Source: Hyaloperonospora brassicae (Eukaryota; Oomycota; Peronosporomycetes; Peronosporales; Peronosporaceae). Taken from it: a stretch of 64,000 nucleotides of DNA. The translations under genes and the position numbers were made by a program. Of the stretch, positions 45,157-57,519 are shown in pieces (position 1 is the first letter of the stretch; every line of letters starts with the position of its first letter). The notes beneath the pieces are model-generated. The model was not told where the DNA came from. It saw only the letters and a list, made by a program, of their open reading frames with translations, and ran no database searches. The stretch is from the NCBI GenBank assembly GCA_947650285.1, contig CANTFL010000028.1, positions 124,001-188,000 on the forward strand, read 5' to 3'.

Positions 45157-45598
45157 TGTAACGGGGTAGCCCGTTACATGATATAGTCACTAAGGATAAA
45201 GTTACAATAAAGAATATTAAGTTGGATATTATTTCAACAATATCACAGAGCATGATGATGTTGTTGAATATGACCCAAGGGTCTACTCATTGGTTGATAT
45301 CGTGATGATTTCAGCCCACCAATCGCTGCTAGACGCGCGCAAAGAGTGGTGAGTGGACGTCATCATATGTTTAGTTAGATTGATATAATTAAGTCAAGAT
45401 AAACAGATACATCAGATTGATAGGACTTAATTATATTAAATAACAGTTTTACTTTTACCAAAGACTAGCGTGTTCACTAGTCCCCTTTCCTCCCTCTGTG
45501 TTGGTGCAACACTTAGCAGGGCACTGACTATCACTGTCGTCAATGGAAGTGGGCTCCGTACTGGTCAACCAGTACGTAGTCACCAGTGCCCAGTTACA
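45157..45598 (+). repeat. 3' LTR
   Basis: Starts TGTAACGGGGTAGCCCGTTACA and ends CCAGTTACA. It aligns over its length with the 5' LTR, the differences clustering in the middle and in the last 150 bp. Confidence 0.95.
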
Positions 45599-45603
45599 GT
45601 CTT
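45599..45603. repeat. Target site duplication GTCTT (right)
   Basis: Direct copy of 37869-37873. Confidence 0.9.
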
Positions 45604-48600
45604 CGCACGATGATCGCAAATCAAGCAGTATTGCATACCGTCCTGCCGGCTAACTCCTTTACTCTATCCTCATCCCATAATCAAACTCTGAATTTACTGA
45701 TTAGTAGTAGCTTGACATCGAGGTTACCGAGTTTCATCTTGACGGACTGGGGTCCACCTTGAGAGTCCCGAAGTCCACCTTGAGAGACCCGAAGTCTACC
45801 TTGGGAGACCCGAGATCCACTTTAAGGGTCCCGAGGTTCACCTTGAGGGACCGGGGTCCACCGTGAGACTTCGCGGTCCCTTCCTTTCAGTACCTCTTAG
45901 CCGGTACCCCAACCACGATCCTATTGTTACTTGGTCTTTTTGGTTTTTCTCCTCTTTACCGCCCCTTCGCCTCCGGGGCCTCATTCTCCCCCGGACCTTC
46001 ATTTCGTGTATGACCCCTTAATGCTCTCATCGTCGGCCTTTAGATCTCGCGTCTTCCAAATAGCGCTTCATGACATTTATTAGTGCAAAATCATCCAGGA
46101 CGGTAACGTCAGAATTGCTGGGATGGAGCAAATCATTGACCTAGTCATTTGATGTACCGATCCGACCGTAAAGTGTCCCTTCCCGCAAGATACTTACATC
46201 CTCAATCACACTCCATCACCTCAGTGTTTCGCTCGCAATATTTCGTGACCTAATTCCACGCTTTGTACCAGTAACATCCGGTTCCAGATAGAGATCGTTA
46301 CACTTGAAAATCCATCGATCTTAGAGGAAATAAAGCCAGCTGACTTTTCAATACTTTGCTGTCAGATATTCGACTCTTTTCCAATTTGAATGGACGGGGA
46401 TTGATACTGTATGTCTCCAGCGATAACCTTTCCACACGTGCTATTCCGCAATGCTCTAGACCATCAGGCTTTGACGCAACGGTGTTTGATTCTAGGATGC
46501 CATCCACAGCTGCCTCTAGCGTCAAGCATTAGCGGACGTTTTAGTTTACATTTTCCGGTCCGGCTCACATTTTTGTCAAAAACGATGTGTTGCTGGTTCG
46601 TATTCAGATTCATGTAGCAAAGTATGACGCTCGTAGGGGTCACTTCGTTGAAATTTTAATCTGTAGAATCATGACGTAAAGACATCGAATGTGGTGGCAG
46701 AATAATTCATACTCATCAGGAGCGCCATCTTTGCATTAAAGAATCGCTCGATTTTCGTCTGTTCTGGTACCTAGATGGATGTGTAGTAAGCTGTATTTTA
46801 TCTGGTGATGTTTATAGATTCGTTTAGTAAGCGCATGTAGTCATCCAGGCATCCTGGATCACGACAGCTATCAGGGATGCAATCTCGTGGTTGTAGAGAA
46901 GTCCACATAGTAGTCGGTGACTGAGCAGTGTTCGACGCTTCGATTAAGAGGTCTGAGCACGGTACCACATGCGTCGATTCTGTATTTCAGTTTGTTCAGA
47001 TCGTTTGAGCTGTTTATAAGTAATGCAGAAAAAAGTGATCTGTACGACGCGTACATTCGATCCAACGGTGACGCTAGGCGTGCATGGGCCGATCCGTCGA
47101 CTTTTCTTGGTAGTACTGCAACAATGATTCGACAAATTTTATTCAGTTATTAGAGAAGCCATAGACTAATGACGTAGTCGTCAATGATTCGCAGCAGCTC
47201 GCCCAAAAACATGATGCGTTTGATTAACAAGAGCAAATTGTAAGGTGAGATCTGAGCAGCGTGTCTCCACTCTGTCGTGGGAGCTAAAAGCGATATAGAA
47301 AGCAGGTTTGTGCATGCCATGGGCACTTCAACGCCAACGCCAGCCATTCCCACGCATAGGCAATTTTCCCGCTTTCTATAGATTATCAGCCTTCGTCTTT
47401 GATGCCCCGTCGAGGAGGTGCTCTCCCAATGTGGTCTTTTTTTGAGACGGTAGCGTTGCGCTACTACGGTACAGTATCCCTCAAAGATCTAATTTGTGCT
47501 TGGACAATGAGCTGAGATCGGTTATGCGATAGTAATTGAGGATGGAAGTGGACCAAGCGGAGGCGTAAAATGGAGTGCAGGAAGAACCATCCTGCGATAT
47601 ATCACTACGATCGCCTGTTTTAAATCCGTTTGTCGTGAGCAGACTGTAGATTTGGTCATTTTGTGTCTGGGAAGAGATGCGTATTTCCCGTCAGTCACCG
47701 CTAGCCCAGATATCGGTGTCTTGGCTTCCGGCGTACCCGACGTTACGATTTGTGTGCTGGTTTAAAGATGCTCTGTTGTATCCTCTGTAGGCGATTAAGT
47801 CCGGTATGTCTATGCGTCATAGTCAGGGATCCGACTGGTACGGCCATAGTGATTATACGCTGAGATACATGACTCTCACCATAATTTTGAATATTTTCGG
47901 AGGGGCTCACTAAAATCTTATTTTGGTAGAGATCGGCTCGCCCATATGCTCAAGAAGTGACAGATAATATTCCGCCACTGTCTCGACCACGCGGTTGTGG
48001 CAGGAATTTAGTTTGAATATACATCAGTCATCTTACGCGTGTAATATATGAAAACAACTGACAGTAGATACGCTAAATTAAGGAGATGGACTGTTACAAA
48101 ATATTGGCGGCCATAACATCCTTTTCTCTCGTCTCTACGTGTGGGCGGGACCCATGTCCTTACTGACCGAACAACTGGGCGCATAATCCTTTCAATATCA
48201 TAGTATCTAAAAGACGACTTAATAAGTAACATCTCTGAATATTCTTGTCGGGTATCTATAAAATGATATACTTTATAATCGTCGGCGAGCCGAGCCTTAA
48301 GATTCAACAGCCCCAGATACTTAATGCCACGTTTGATGGATAGCCGTTGATAACCACAATGAATATTTCACGTCATCTGATTAATTAACTTTCTTCCACC
48401 TGCGCACTCGCCATGGCGAATCATTTCCTGTCGCGAGGGGGACAACGGATCGAATCCCGAATACATATGTTTTATTGGTGCAAGCCGGGGTTCTCCAGAT
48501 CGAAGCGTCCATCGTTACTTAATAAGAAGCCTGATGTTGTGTAAAGGCGCGTAGCTTGCATAATGACGTCCTCTCATGAAACTTTGTAGTCATCAGTACA

Positions 48601-51410
48601 TGTACTTTCGATTCACTAGCTATCTTCTCTGCTGAACCCATTGTATTTCTGATCTTTGCCTAGTAGGAGAAGAAGAGAAAACCAAGGTGCAACCTTTCCT
48701 CCAACTACCATTACGGAGGTATATACTACTATTGCGTAGCTGCAATAGGACCCTTGGCTTGTTCGTGCTCCATGAAACCGCTTTAGTCGCGTCGTTGGTC
48801 TTTCCATAACGAAACATTGTTCACATTTTTTGCGTTTGATTTGCGATGGATATGCGTGGGTGATCATATTATACCTGTTCTCCCTTGATATACCATAAGA
48901 GCCAAGTTTCTCCTTCTCTGGTTCGTTTGAGGCTACATGTGTTCGTTAGAGTTTTCCTTGTTTTCTTGAGGAGCGCTGCTGATTTGTGGTGGCGGTTCTA
49001 ATACGGGGGTTACCCGGAGACAGTCATGTCACTTCGTTTGGTCCAGATACTTTAACGGCCACATGAGCCGCATGTTAACATTCATTTAAAGCTAAAGCCG
49101 ATGATCAGCCATATCATCAAGTTTCGCGGATTTGGTTGGGTTTAGCGATGACGTCACGGTCCTGCAGTCCCATTCGTTTTTTGTTCAATAGGTCTAGCCT
49201 GTACGTTTAGTTATTTCTAATACATGAAACTGCCCTCTTCGGGTCAGGCCTACGCATCCTTTTCCGGTCGTGGTTATCGTCTCATGGGACGGGCGGTGCT
49301 CACCGGCTATTCTGGTTGCCTGCCAGACCGAATAGCTCAATTATCAGTTGTTGGGTGGGTTTAAACCTCTTCGAGAGGCCTCACTAGCTGATACCGGGGT
49401 TTCTGGTGTGGTACCAGTGCATTTAGTGTGTCGCAAACATTTTTATGGATCTTAAGTTGGTCTGACAGGGAATCAAACCCGCGATATTTAGTGGCACGAT
49501 CGGTGCTAATTCAGGTCACCAGAAGGGAACACATGCGCATTCCCAATCGTTTACGACAATCTCGACGGGACCTCGTGACTATTCATCTGTTAATCTGTGC
49601 CGGAGACTGTGTGTTCGCGGGTAATAAAAACTCATTCAAACGGTGTATAACGTTCAGGTGCTTGATGACGATATTGTGCCAAACCAAACATAATCTAAAC
49701 GCCATCCAGAAAATTCGACAGCTAGCGAGCTTGATTAGGTCATTTTCCAGATAGTTGACGTCTTCGAATCAGGGTGATGCGTATCTGCGTCGTCCATAAT
49801 ATAGTCAACAGCTATTCTTTCTTTTCAAGACCCTTGCTATTTTTGCCAATTATAACCTTTTTCGGGTGACTGAGCATTCTGAGGGGCATTCATGCCGTCG
49901 TTAAACGAGCTCTTTCTCGCCTTTTGCCTTGATCCATTATAAAGATGAACACGTATCATCTTTACATTTTAGTTGTAGATACTAGTCTTGGTTTAAATCA
50001 GCATGAGGTGAAGTGCTAAAAGGCTGACCCGAGTCAGTTTTACAGATTCCAGAATAGCCTCCAATATAATCTTCGCTGTCCTTTGGCTTACGCGGATCTG
50101 GCGGGTGCGTTAAAATTGTACAATAATGTTACCATTTATCGATGCAATGATAGTAATGTACAAGAGAAGCTTTTACTCGCTTTTTGTATCTTGTTAAACA
50201 AATTCAGGTATTTTCCGGTATTTCATGGCGTCTTCCACTAGTTCCGCTATGGTCGCCTACTCAACATCTGTGCCTTCCTTGACGTAGTGCAGCCCGATCT
50301 GATCCCTCTAGACGGCACACAACTATAGTCGATAGGTGACCCCCCACTAGAAAGACAAGGGTGACGAATAAACTCCTCGAATCGAGACGTCTAGCTGCGG
50401 TCGCGAGATAGGCCATGGCACTCTTATGTCAATCCTTTTCGAACCAGCTGAGATCAGTGGCTCAAGACTGGGTAACGATCCAACTGATGCTGTCTTGCAA
50501 AATGTAATATAATTCTTTATAAACCACATCGTGGTACATAGGTCGTGCATTATCTTCGTGGCCATTCGTTTCTACTCGGAGAAGCTGCACCGGCGCATAA
50601 CGTGACCCCTTTCAAACATTTTAAGCACGATACCCGCTTTGGCTGCATGAACGGTAGAAAGCACTTGTTCTCCGCTGACACCTCCTCCGATCATATAAGT
50701 AATGCGTGGCATTCTTTCGCAAAAATATGCCTAGTCTCTGTGCACCAGGGTCAAAAGGTTACGACCCATGAAACTCTATCATTTACCCCAGCAGTGCTGC
50801 AAACATCGCGGAAGTGGTGAAAGAGATCTATGTGTATGCCAGCCTCAAAGAGACATGCGTTGACCTGGCCAAAGGTGCGGGGTCGGTAACCTCTCGGTTG
50901 TAGTTTTCTCAGTCGTATCTCAGACCGGTCGGGTCTGTTCAGTGGCTGTGCTCAAGCCAAGGTAAGGCGACCCAAAGGCTTAGTAAAGTTCATTGGTATC
51001 TTGAGAGCGGATGGCAGCCTCTCATTATGAGTTGTACTGACCGTAGTTGCGAAATTGTCTGAAGGACCTTCGACGACCCGGGGGGTGCGCCGGGTGACCG
51101 CTCCGGCAAATAGCCGCCCGTATTTCTGCCTCCTCCACGTGCAGGCAAGTAGGGTGTCGATTTTGCGGTCACTTATGTTTACGTTGAACGATCATGACGA
51201 CTTCTGGACACTGCTCAACAAATTGAAGGTTGATCTCGTTAATTCATTTAGACGATTGTATAATCAAGAGACAGCATTAGTTTTTTGGGGGACATCACTT
51301 CCGATAGCGCAGGATATTATCGAAAAACTATTATGAGAACTGTACCAGAATAAATATGCGTGTTTCATCAATCGTGAGCCAAAAACGCGATGGTATTACG
51401 CTTGTACATG
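45604..51410. other. Gene-free, degenerate repeat-compartment DNA
   Basis: No intact gene. Frames are short and compositionally unlike the flanking genes. A hairpin of imperfect arms (CTATTCTGGT / AGACCGAATAG) lies at about 49300-49335. The stretch probably consists of old transposon fragments, but no domain can be named. Confidence 0.45.
45752..45877. repeat. 21-bp tandem repeat, about six units
   Basis: Units of the form GTCCACCTTGAGAGWCCCGA repeat about six times with growing divergence to the right. A seven-codon period keeps a frame open, but no gene is recognised. Confidence 0.85.
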
Positions 51411-51415
51411 TCTGG

Positions 51416-51948
51416 TGTAGCGGAGCTACACAGCTCCTATAGTCAGAGGAAGACTTAACACTCAATGAGCAACTTTTGTTCTACGAACCCGAATAAAAGA
51501 GTCAACAGCTCCTAGAGCTAAGGTTTGGTTCAAAGAACCCGACTCAAAAAGTCAACAAGCTCATAGAGCTTACGGTCCCTGTTACAGGGGTACCAAACGA
51601 TTCAAAGGATCAAACGCACTGAGTGCATAAGGAGTAGCTGCCTTATCAAGGCGTTGCTACTTCCTTACGATCGCAAGACGCCTCAGAGAGGCACGTGTCT
51701 TTTGTTGATCAAAATGGGAACTGAATATTATTTCTTATTTTAACCTAAATGAACACCTTAGAACAACGTAAAAAACCTACTCACTTATTTCCTAAATAAA
51801 CCTATTAAAAGATCTTGTAATCAATGGTTGACAGACATCAGTCTTCAACAATTGATACTTGTGTTCTAACATTACTTAAAATGGGATCCCATCCCTTGTG
51901 TGTACCACACCTATTGTAGACTACCAGTCGACGTGTAACCCCGTTACA
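51416..51948. mobile_element. Solo LTR with target duplication TCTGG
   Basis: A 533-bp unit starts TGTAGCGGAGCTACA and ends TGTAACCCCGTTACA. It is flanked on both sides by TCTGG (51411-51415 and 51949-51953). TG...CA ends, a 5-bp duplication and no internal domain are the marks of a solo LTR left by recombination between two LTRs. Its sequence is different from the LTRs at 37.9/45.2 kb, so it belongs to another family, though the ends have the same palindromic style. Internal GAGCT-rich repeats (AGCTCCTAGAGCT, AGCTCATAGAGCT) lie in its left third. Confidence 0.88.
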
Positions 51949-51953
51949 TCTGG

Positions 51954-54900
51954 AATGCACTTGCTTACAACATGAAGAATATTAGATGTGTGGGATAGTA
52001 AAGAAATCCTATCGCTACCCGTGTGTATGTTTGAGACATCCCATACACGTTTCAAGCTGCGTTGATTGTCAATAGAGACTTGAACATGCCTGTAATAGAT
52101 TGTTACGTGTATGTTCTACTCAAACAACTTCGTTTGTGCACCTAAAGAGACCTCTCTAGCAAAACGAGCTTAGTTAAAGCTCGAGTCTCATCTGATACGT
52201 AATAAGGCATTTATATTTTTCCACGTCTTTGCAAGTGCATTGGATGCTTGTTTTGATGACTCAATCTTCATTAAATGGCTTCGTAACGTGCAACCTATCA
52301 GCTGGGTGTAATTGGGCGTAAATGTGCGTTTATTAAAACCATGCACTACTGATCATTCCACTAGGTGTATCTACTGACGTGCACGGGATTCCTCCCCCAT
52401 GCAATGATCGCATTGTACCAATTTACATGATACATCGTATACCCCCACCAAATCCTCATACATAAAATTTGCTGTATGCGTTTGTCATCATCAAGATGTG
52501 CGGTGATCAATTCGAATGTCGTCATTAATGATACTTTTGCCGATCGATTGGCTGGCAAGAACACATCCGTCTCATGAAATGACTGATCGACCAATGCTGG
52601 TAACGTACTCGTACTCTGTGGCAAGTATGCATATCTTCTGGACTTTCCTCCTGCGCAAAAAACATTAGGATGGATTGTTAGAGTTTGCGTGATTTTTAAT
52701 AGTAAAAATATTGTAGCAATCATGTCAATATTATAGGCACATAAGATCAATGATTTTTATCAGACGGCATTCTCGACGTTTCAGCTTCTTCTTTGGGACT
52801 TACTCCCACAGTTTTTTTGAGTGGTGGCTGTGCAATTACAGCTCTGATTTCACGATGTACTCTTTGGGCATTCTATGTTAACAACTTTGTCACTAGGGCA
52901 AGCCGTATGCATTCTTCCTTGGATTATTTGCTCCAGGCGAGCTTCCGTGTACTGTTTACTCGACTTTTTCGGTCGATAATTCTTCGGCCCATTGCCTGTA
53001 CTTTTGCACATTCACTAGTGTACTGCTACCCATAGAGCGATCTTCTTCGTTAAGTTTCATTGAGCTCGAGAGCTGACAATATTTCTACAAGCTTTAGTCA
53101 TCAACTTCACTGGTAAAACGTTCACTTGCTCGTGGACACTCTATGAGGTTCAGCAGATGACTATCAGACGAGACAAGTGGTATGTATCTTCACATTTTCA
53201 TACCACCATCTGACCAATGCCTATAGGTTCTAAGCAGTAGTAATTTATTACGACACCAAACTTGTCACGAAATTTTCTTACGATAAAACATACTTTTGAC
53301 TGTACAATCGATAAATTCGACTGGATCCCGACTACACGATCTTTACTTTTACAACGATTCTGTAAGAGAGCTCACCATCCTCATTGGAGGATGATGGGAG
53401 GGATGTCGCGCTTACAGGACTTATTGATACAATCATCTAGAGACTGAAGATGGACGAAGTAATGTATTGCACACATTTCAAACGAGGGCGCTAAGTAAAC
53501 GATCATTTGTCGCTTCGATCTACAAGGTGAAAATTGATTTCTCATCCAAAGGAGAAGTACTACATTGTGAGTGTATGTTGACAGCATCGTCCGTATAGAG
53601 ACCTGCATGTAATCATGACGTCGCTGAATCAATAGGGGCTTCGCCAGTACCTACCCCAACTGGTACCGACGACCCTGTTCACCACTGTGACTTCACAACA
53701 TCGTCCGATCCACATACCGAACTGCTTGACTGATGGATTTTCGTTCTACTAATCGCTTTAATAGATGAAGCGTGTGCCGATCACTGCAACCGTTAGCGTG
53801 TTGTCTTGTGCTCTGGATGTATTCGCGCTTTTACGATCGCTTAGAAGCTAAGTGCCAGATCTCTCGCTCTCAACATGGCATAGATCTGTTGTCTATGGAC
53901 CTTCAATTTACTGTCTTATACGTGGAGAATATGATGCCGAGTTAGCATGCTAATGGACCAAAATGACGCTTTACACTTATACTTAGTAGCTCAATCGGTC
54001 GAGAACACCAGCTTTAGATATAACATATGAGGTGGCGCAACCATCAACAAGACCCTTGGCAAACGCAGTAATCTGTGTTTGCTCGCCGCTAGGCTTCGAT
54101 ACACTACAACTTACGAGATGTCATGCGTGCTGAGCGTAAGCGTGTAAATCACGGTCAGCCTGCTTCAATCTTAGAAGCTTTGCGTGAACCCTTGATTCGA
54201 TGCAACACCATTTCACAAGTGATCGGAGACGCGCCGTAATTATTTAATGCAATCGTGACTATATGGGTCGTAAAGTTTGAGCTTTAAGACCCAAGTGTCA
54301 GCACGTTTCTCCATGTCAGACAGTTTGAACCTTACCTTCGTAGCGTCTTCTTTGATGTGACAAGCTGTGTTGTCATTACTGATTTTGACGAACCACCTGA
54401 CAAAAATTCCATTTCGACTACCTTATACTCAAGCCCGTCAATCTTTCACCTTCGGTGCGATGCATGCTTGTCCAATTGGCAACAAAATAAAAGACGTTCT
54501 AGTTGTTGTCTAAGCAGTGTAAAATGACGTACGCTATTTTTTTCACATCTTGGATGTTCATAACCTTGATGGTCAGGTCAGGGGGACGTGAGATGATTGT
54601 TCTTTAGCCGTGACAAGTTCATGTTGGATAAGCTCGCATATCGTGGTACGTAGCTAGTTTGTCGTCAGAGATACAAGTGTCATTATTTATCGAGGCAGCT
54701 GCGTCTCGCCGCTTTGCTTTCCGCTCCACATCTTTCAAAAATGGGCTAAACATTTACGTGTGGCGTGAAAGCTATTCTCAGCAAGCCTGTCCGTGGTGGA
54801 TGGTTCGTGATCGTAAGACGGGTGATAAACTGCTACCAGGTGTAATAGGAAACGAGGGTACACCACAGCTCGCATACGATAATTTACACTGACAACAGTG

Positions 54901-55855
54901 TTGCCAAGCGCTCCACAAAACTTTCTCGTCCACTGGAAATGAGAGGATGTGCGATCAATTGCCAGATAGCGTTAGTGTAATCCAGAAGGCCTGTCCATAC
55001 TATAGCTAAGCTATTCGAACAATCCTACAAATACCACTTTCGTTGTAGTCAACTAAATCATGTACGTTGACAGCTTGCTCACCACTCATTGCACGTATCT
55101 GGCAAAAGTCGGTGGTTTCATCGGCTGATGCCATGGCTTTTATCAGTTAATGAGCAGTGTGTCAGCAACGACGAAGAATGTTACCTGCTGAGCTAGTATG
55201 CTTGTTGACATTCTGTAAATGTCAATACTATGCAGCAGGGTCACCCGTGACAAGTGGGGTGTGGCTGAGCTGTAAATTGTTGCGTTGTATCCACCAGAGG
55301 GTTCGACATGGTTGGTACATCTCGTATGGATCACTGCTCGAGTGAAAACGACAAGGCGGCGAGTTTAGCCGACTTTGCGCGCTATTGACTTAGCCATCTC
55401 AAGTCATGCAGCGAGCAGGTCCCGTCTGAGGCATCCATAGGGAAACTAAGATCAAGTGGGATCCCGACTTGTCTGGTACATGCCTGACAAAGTGGCCATC
55501 ACGATCGTAAAGGCTACAACGTCGATTGAGGTAGGCGTTCGTGTATCGGTGAGTGTATCATCAGCGCTCTTCATAGCTAACCTGAGGGCCTTCAACATTC
55601 AACTGACGAGGTGCAGCAAGTGACGCCGCGTGCGTGGTCAGCGCGGTGGACGACTCGTGTATTACATAGTAGGTCTTAGCGTCGATGTTGGACCAGTCTA
55701 GACTGTTAGTGAACGCTCTGCTTGCACACCAATTGATCCTATCGTGAAGAGGCCATGGAAGCGGCGAAGTCGGGCCTTAGACCAAGAATACACTTGCACT
55801 TAACTCGGGGAGACAAACAGGACTACGACATGCATCTCAGAATCTTCGTCTCATT
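51954..55855. other. Gene-free, AT-rich repeat-compartment DNA
   Basis: No intact gene. Interrupted frames near 52361-52750 (-), 53260-53450 (+) and 54659-54892 (+) may be transposon relics, but no motif supports a family. The composition returns toward that of genes after about 55.4 kb. Confidence 0.45.
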
Positions 55856-56317
55856 CTAGTCCGACTTCACAGCTGACTTGACCATGGAGCAGTGCTTAAT
55901 GCCCTCTTCCAAGTACACCTCGTCGCTCGTGCAGCTGTAGCCGCACTTTTCGTAGAACGCTTTCCGTCCATACTGCGAAGACAGAACAAACTGGTCGACG
56001 CGGTCGCGCACGTGCTGCTCGATGGCATTCATGAGCTGTGTCCCAAAAGTCCTGCCACGACTTTCTACCAGCACTGCCACGCGACCGAACTTCGCCTTGC
56101 GATTCTGATCGTCCAGCAAACAGCGAGCTACGGCCACGTACTCGCCTGTGTCCGAGTCTTTACCCACGAAATGGATCGTGCTCGCCTCGTTGTCGTGAGG
56201 ATCCTCCGTCTCGACAGCTTCACGTATTCCCTGCTCATCGATAAACACTTTGCGGCGCAGAGCCATTGCTTGCTGCATTTCGTCAGGGGTAGTCACGCAA
56301 GTCACGAGCAGAGTCAT
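55856..56317 (-). CDS. GNAT-family N-acetyltransferase
   Basis: A single-exon frame of 153 residues, the length of a minimal GNAT domain. In order: MALRRKVFIDEQGI (helices 1-2), the beta strand TIHFVGKDSDTGEYVAVARC, motif A KFGRVAVLVESRGRTFGTQL with the R-G-R-x-F-G pyrophosphate loop that binds acetyl-CoA, an MNAIEQHV helix, and motif B FVLSSQYGRKAFYEKCGY followed by an EVYLEEGIKH strand. This layout is that of small-molecule or protein acetyltransferases of the ElaA/YjcF type. Known: transfer of acetyl from acetyl-CoA to an amine. The substrate is not predictable. No targeting signal is seen, so it is probably cytosolic. It is the first intact gene after the repeat compartment. Confidence 0.88.
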   Translation of the reverse strand: MTLLVTCVTTPDEMQQAMALRRKVFIDEQGIREAVETEDPHDNEASTIHFVGKDSDTGEYVAVARCLLDDQNRKAKFGRVAVLVESRGRTFGTQLMNAIEQHVRDRVDQFVLSSQYGRKAFYEKCGYSCTSDEVYLEEGIKHCSMVKSAVKSD

Positions 56318-56475
56318 TCTCCCGACTTGATGATGGCTGGCTCAGGCGAGTATCTGGTCCAAATGCAGCAATTCCAGTCGGCATGGATTGGTCCTGCTAT
56401 TGACTGCAGATCGACAGCTGTCACGCGAACGGGACTATTTTGCATGCTCGAAAAGACTGGCGCTCAGAAATCGTC

Positions 56476-57519
56476 TCAGCTATTCGGCCACCCTTCACGA
56501 AGAAGAAGCTGGATAGACGATGGCACGTTCTCTTGTTCACAAGAATCACACACTTGTGCTTCGATGCAAGGACGTTTGCAACTAGTGCAAGGGTTGCTCG
56601 GCTTCACCATTGGCGTATTTGCATCCAGTGGTGCTGCATTCGATAGACTGACTAAGGTCTTTGGGAATACACTAGAATGTGTGGGGTGTGAGTTTATCAT
56701 TACGAAAGCGGCCAACGACAAGTGTTTGAATGAACACGGAGAAAAGCGCTGCGGGGCAACAAACAGTGCCCTTCTGTATGCCTTGATGTAGGAAGAGCGA
56801 TACGTTGAATGTCTGTCTACCTGTCGATCCGCATAGGTGCCAAGCGTGTCGACATGGCTAGAAGAAGAACCATAGGGCATCCGCTATAGTACGTTGTTTC
56901 TCTATAGCTGCCCAAAAGGATCTACCCAACCATCAGTGTCGTCGACGAAAGATGTTCTCTCCTTGCCGCCGTCAACGCTACGCCATGGCTTACCACGATA
57001 CACTCGAGCATTCTACGCCATCGTGCTTGATCGCATGCTTGGCTTTACTCAGCAAAGGTGCTCTACAGCAACCAATCTCCCAACCCGACGTCATCTGTAC
57101 GATCACTGCTGTGCTGCCGAGCTGCTAGAGCCTCGCTCCGACCCATCGGCTGATCGCGTTTGGCCACATCAACTCCTATGATCTCTCATCAGGGCATCAC
57201 TAGTGACATCATGACGCAATTGGGTCTCGACCAACAACGAGCTCTGTCGTTAACGCAGAGTGTGTGATAACTCTGACCAGAAATACTGTTTGTCTATCAC
57301 TTCTTCTGGTCCTGGGGACCAGCGATTCTCATGGTTTGGTGCCAGGACCAGAAGAATCTCCAGACCAGACGCATGTGGCGAAGAGGCTCTGTGAACGATC
57401 AAACTGACGATCACAGCGTTCATGCCGAATCCACGACGCTCGTTTTCGTTGTGACACGTTGATAGAACCACGTGCGGCCAACAGCTTGGGTTCATTCGTA
57501 GACTGTCATGTAGCTGCAT
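56476..57519 (-). pseudogene. Coding-like traces upstream of the GNAT gene, unresolved
   Basis: Minus-strand segments read as coding: GLEILLVLAPNHENRWSPGP (57.35 kb), VDDTDGWVDPFGQL (56.95 kb) and, after a possible CAG acceptor near 56760, a Cys-rich stretch ending NPCTSCKRPCIEAQVCDSCE (56.55 kb). Stops and frame changes separate them, and I could not build a gene. It may be a decayed gene; the family is unknown. Confidence 0.25.

Larger units (their letters stand above)
37874..45598 (+). mobile_element. Ty3/Gypsy LTR retrotransposon, chromovirus type, complete structure but coding-dead
   Basis: This 7.7-kb element has 5' and 3' LTRs of 443 and 442 bp, both TG...CA, flanked by a GTCTT target duplication. 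It has a primer-binding site (TGGTATCA, two bases after the 5' LTR) and a polypurine tract just before the 3' LTR. The internal order gag, protease, reverse transcriptase, RNase H, integrase, chromodomain is that of Ty3/Gypsy chromoviruses. The LTRs differ at roughly a tenth of positions by eye, and stops and frame changes are scattered through gag and pol. The insertion is therefore old, and the copy cannot move without help from another element. Confidence 0.95.

Noticed and set aside
49440..49520. tRNA-like segment on the minus strand with a GGGTTTGATTCCC T-loop-like motif
   Set aside because: The acceptor arms do not pair and no anticodon stem can be drawn, so at most it is a decayed tRNA-derived repeat.
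32400..55800. Search for RXLR or Crinkler effector genes in the repeat island
   Set aside because: No frame with a signal peptide followed by RXLR-EER or LFLAK motifs was seen; the island holds only repeats and decayed frames.
55892..56791. 299-codon + frame opposite the GNAT gene
   Set aside because: It is the antisense of a clear acetyltransferase, with no recognisable motif of its own.
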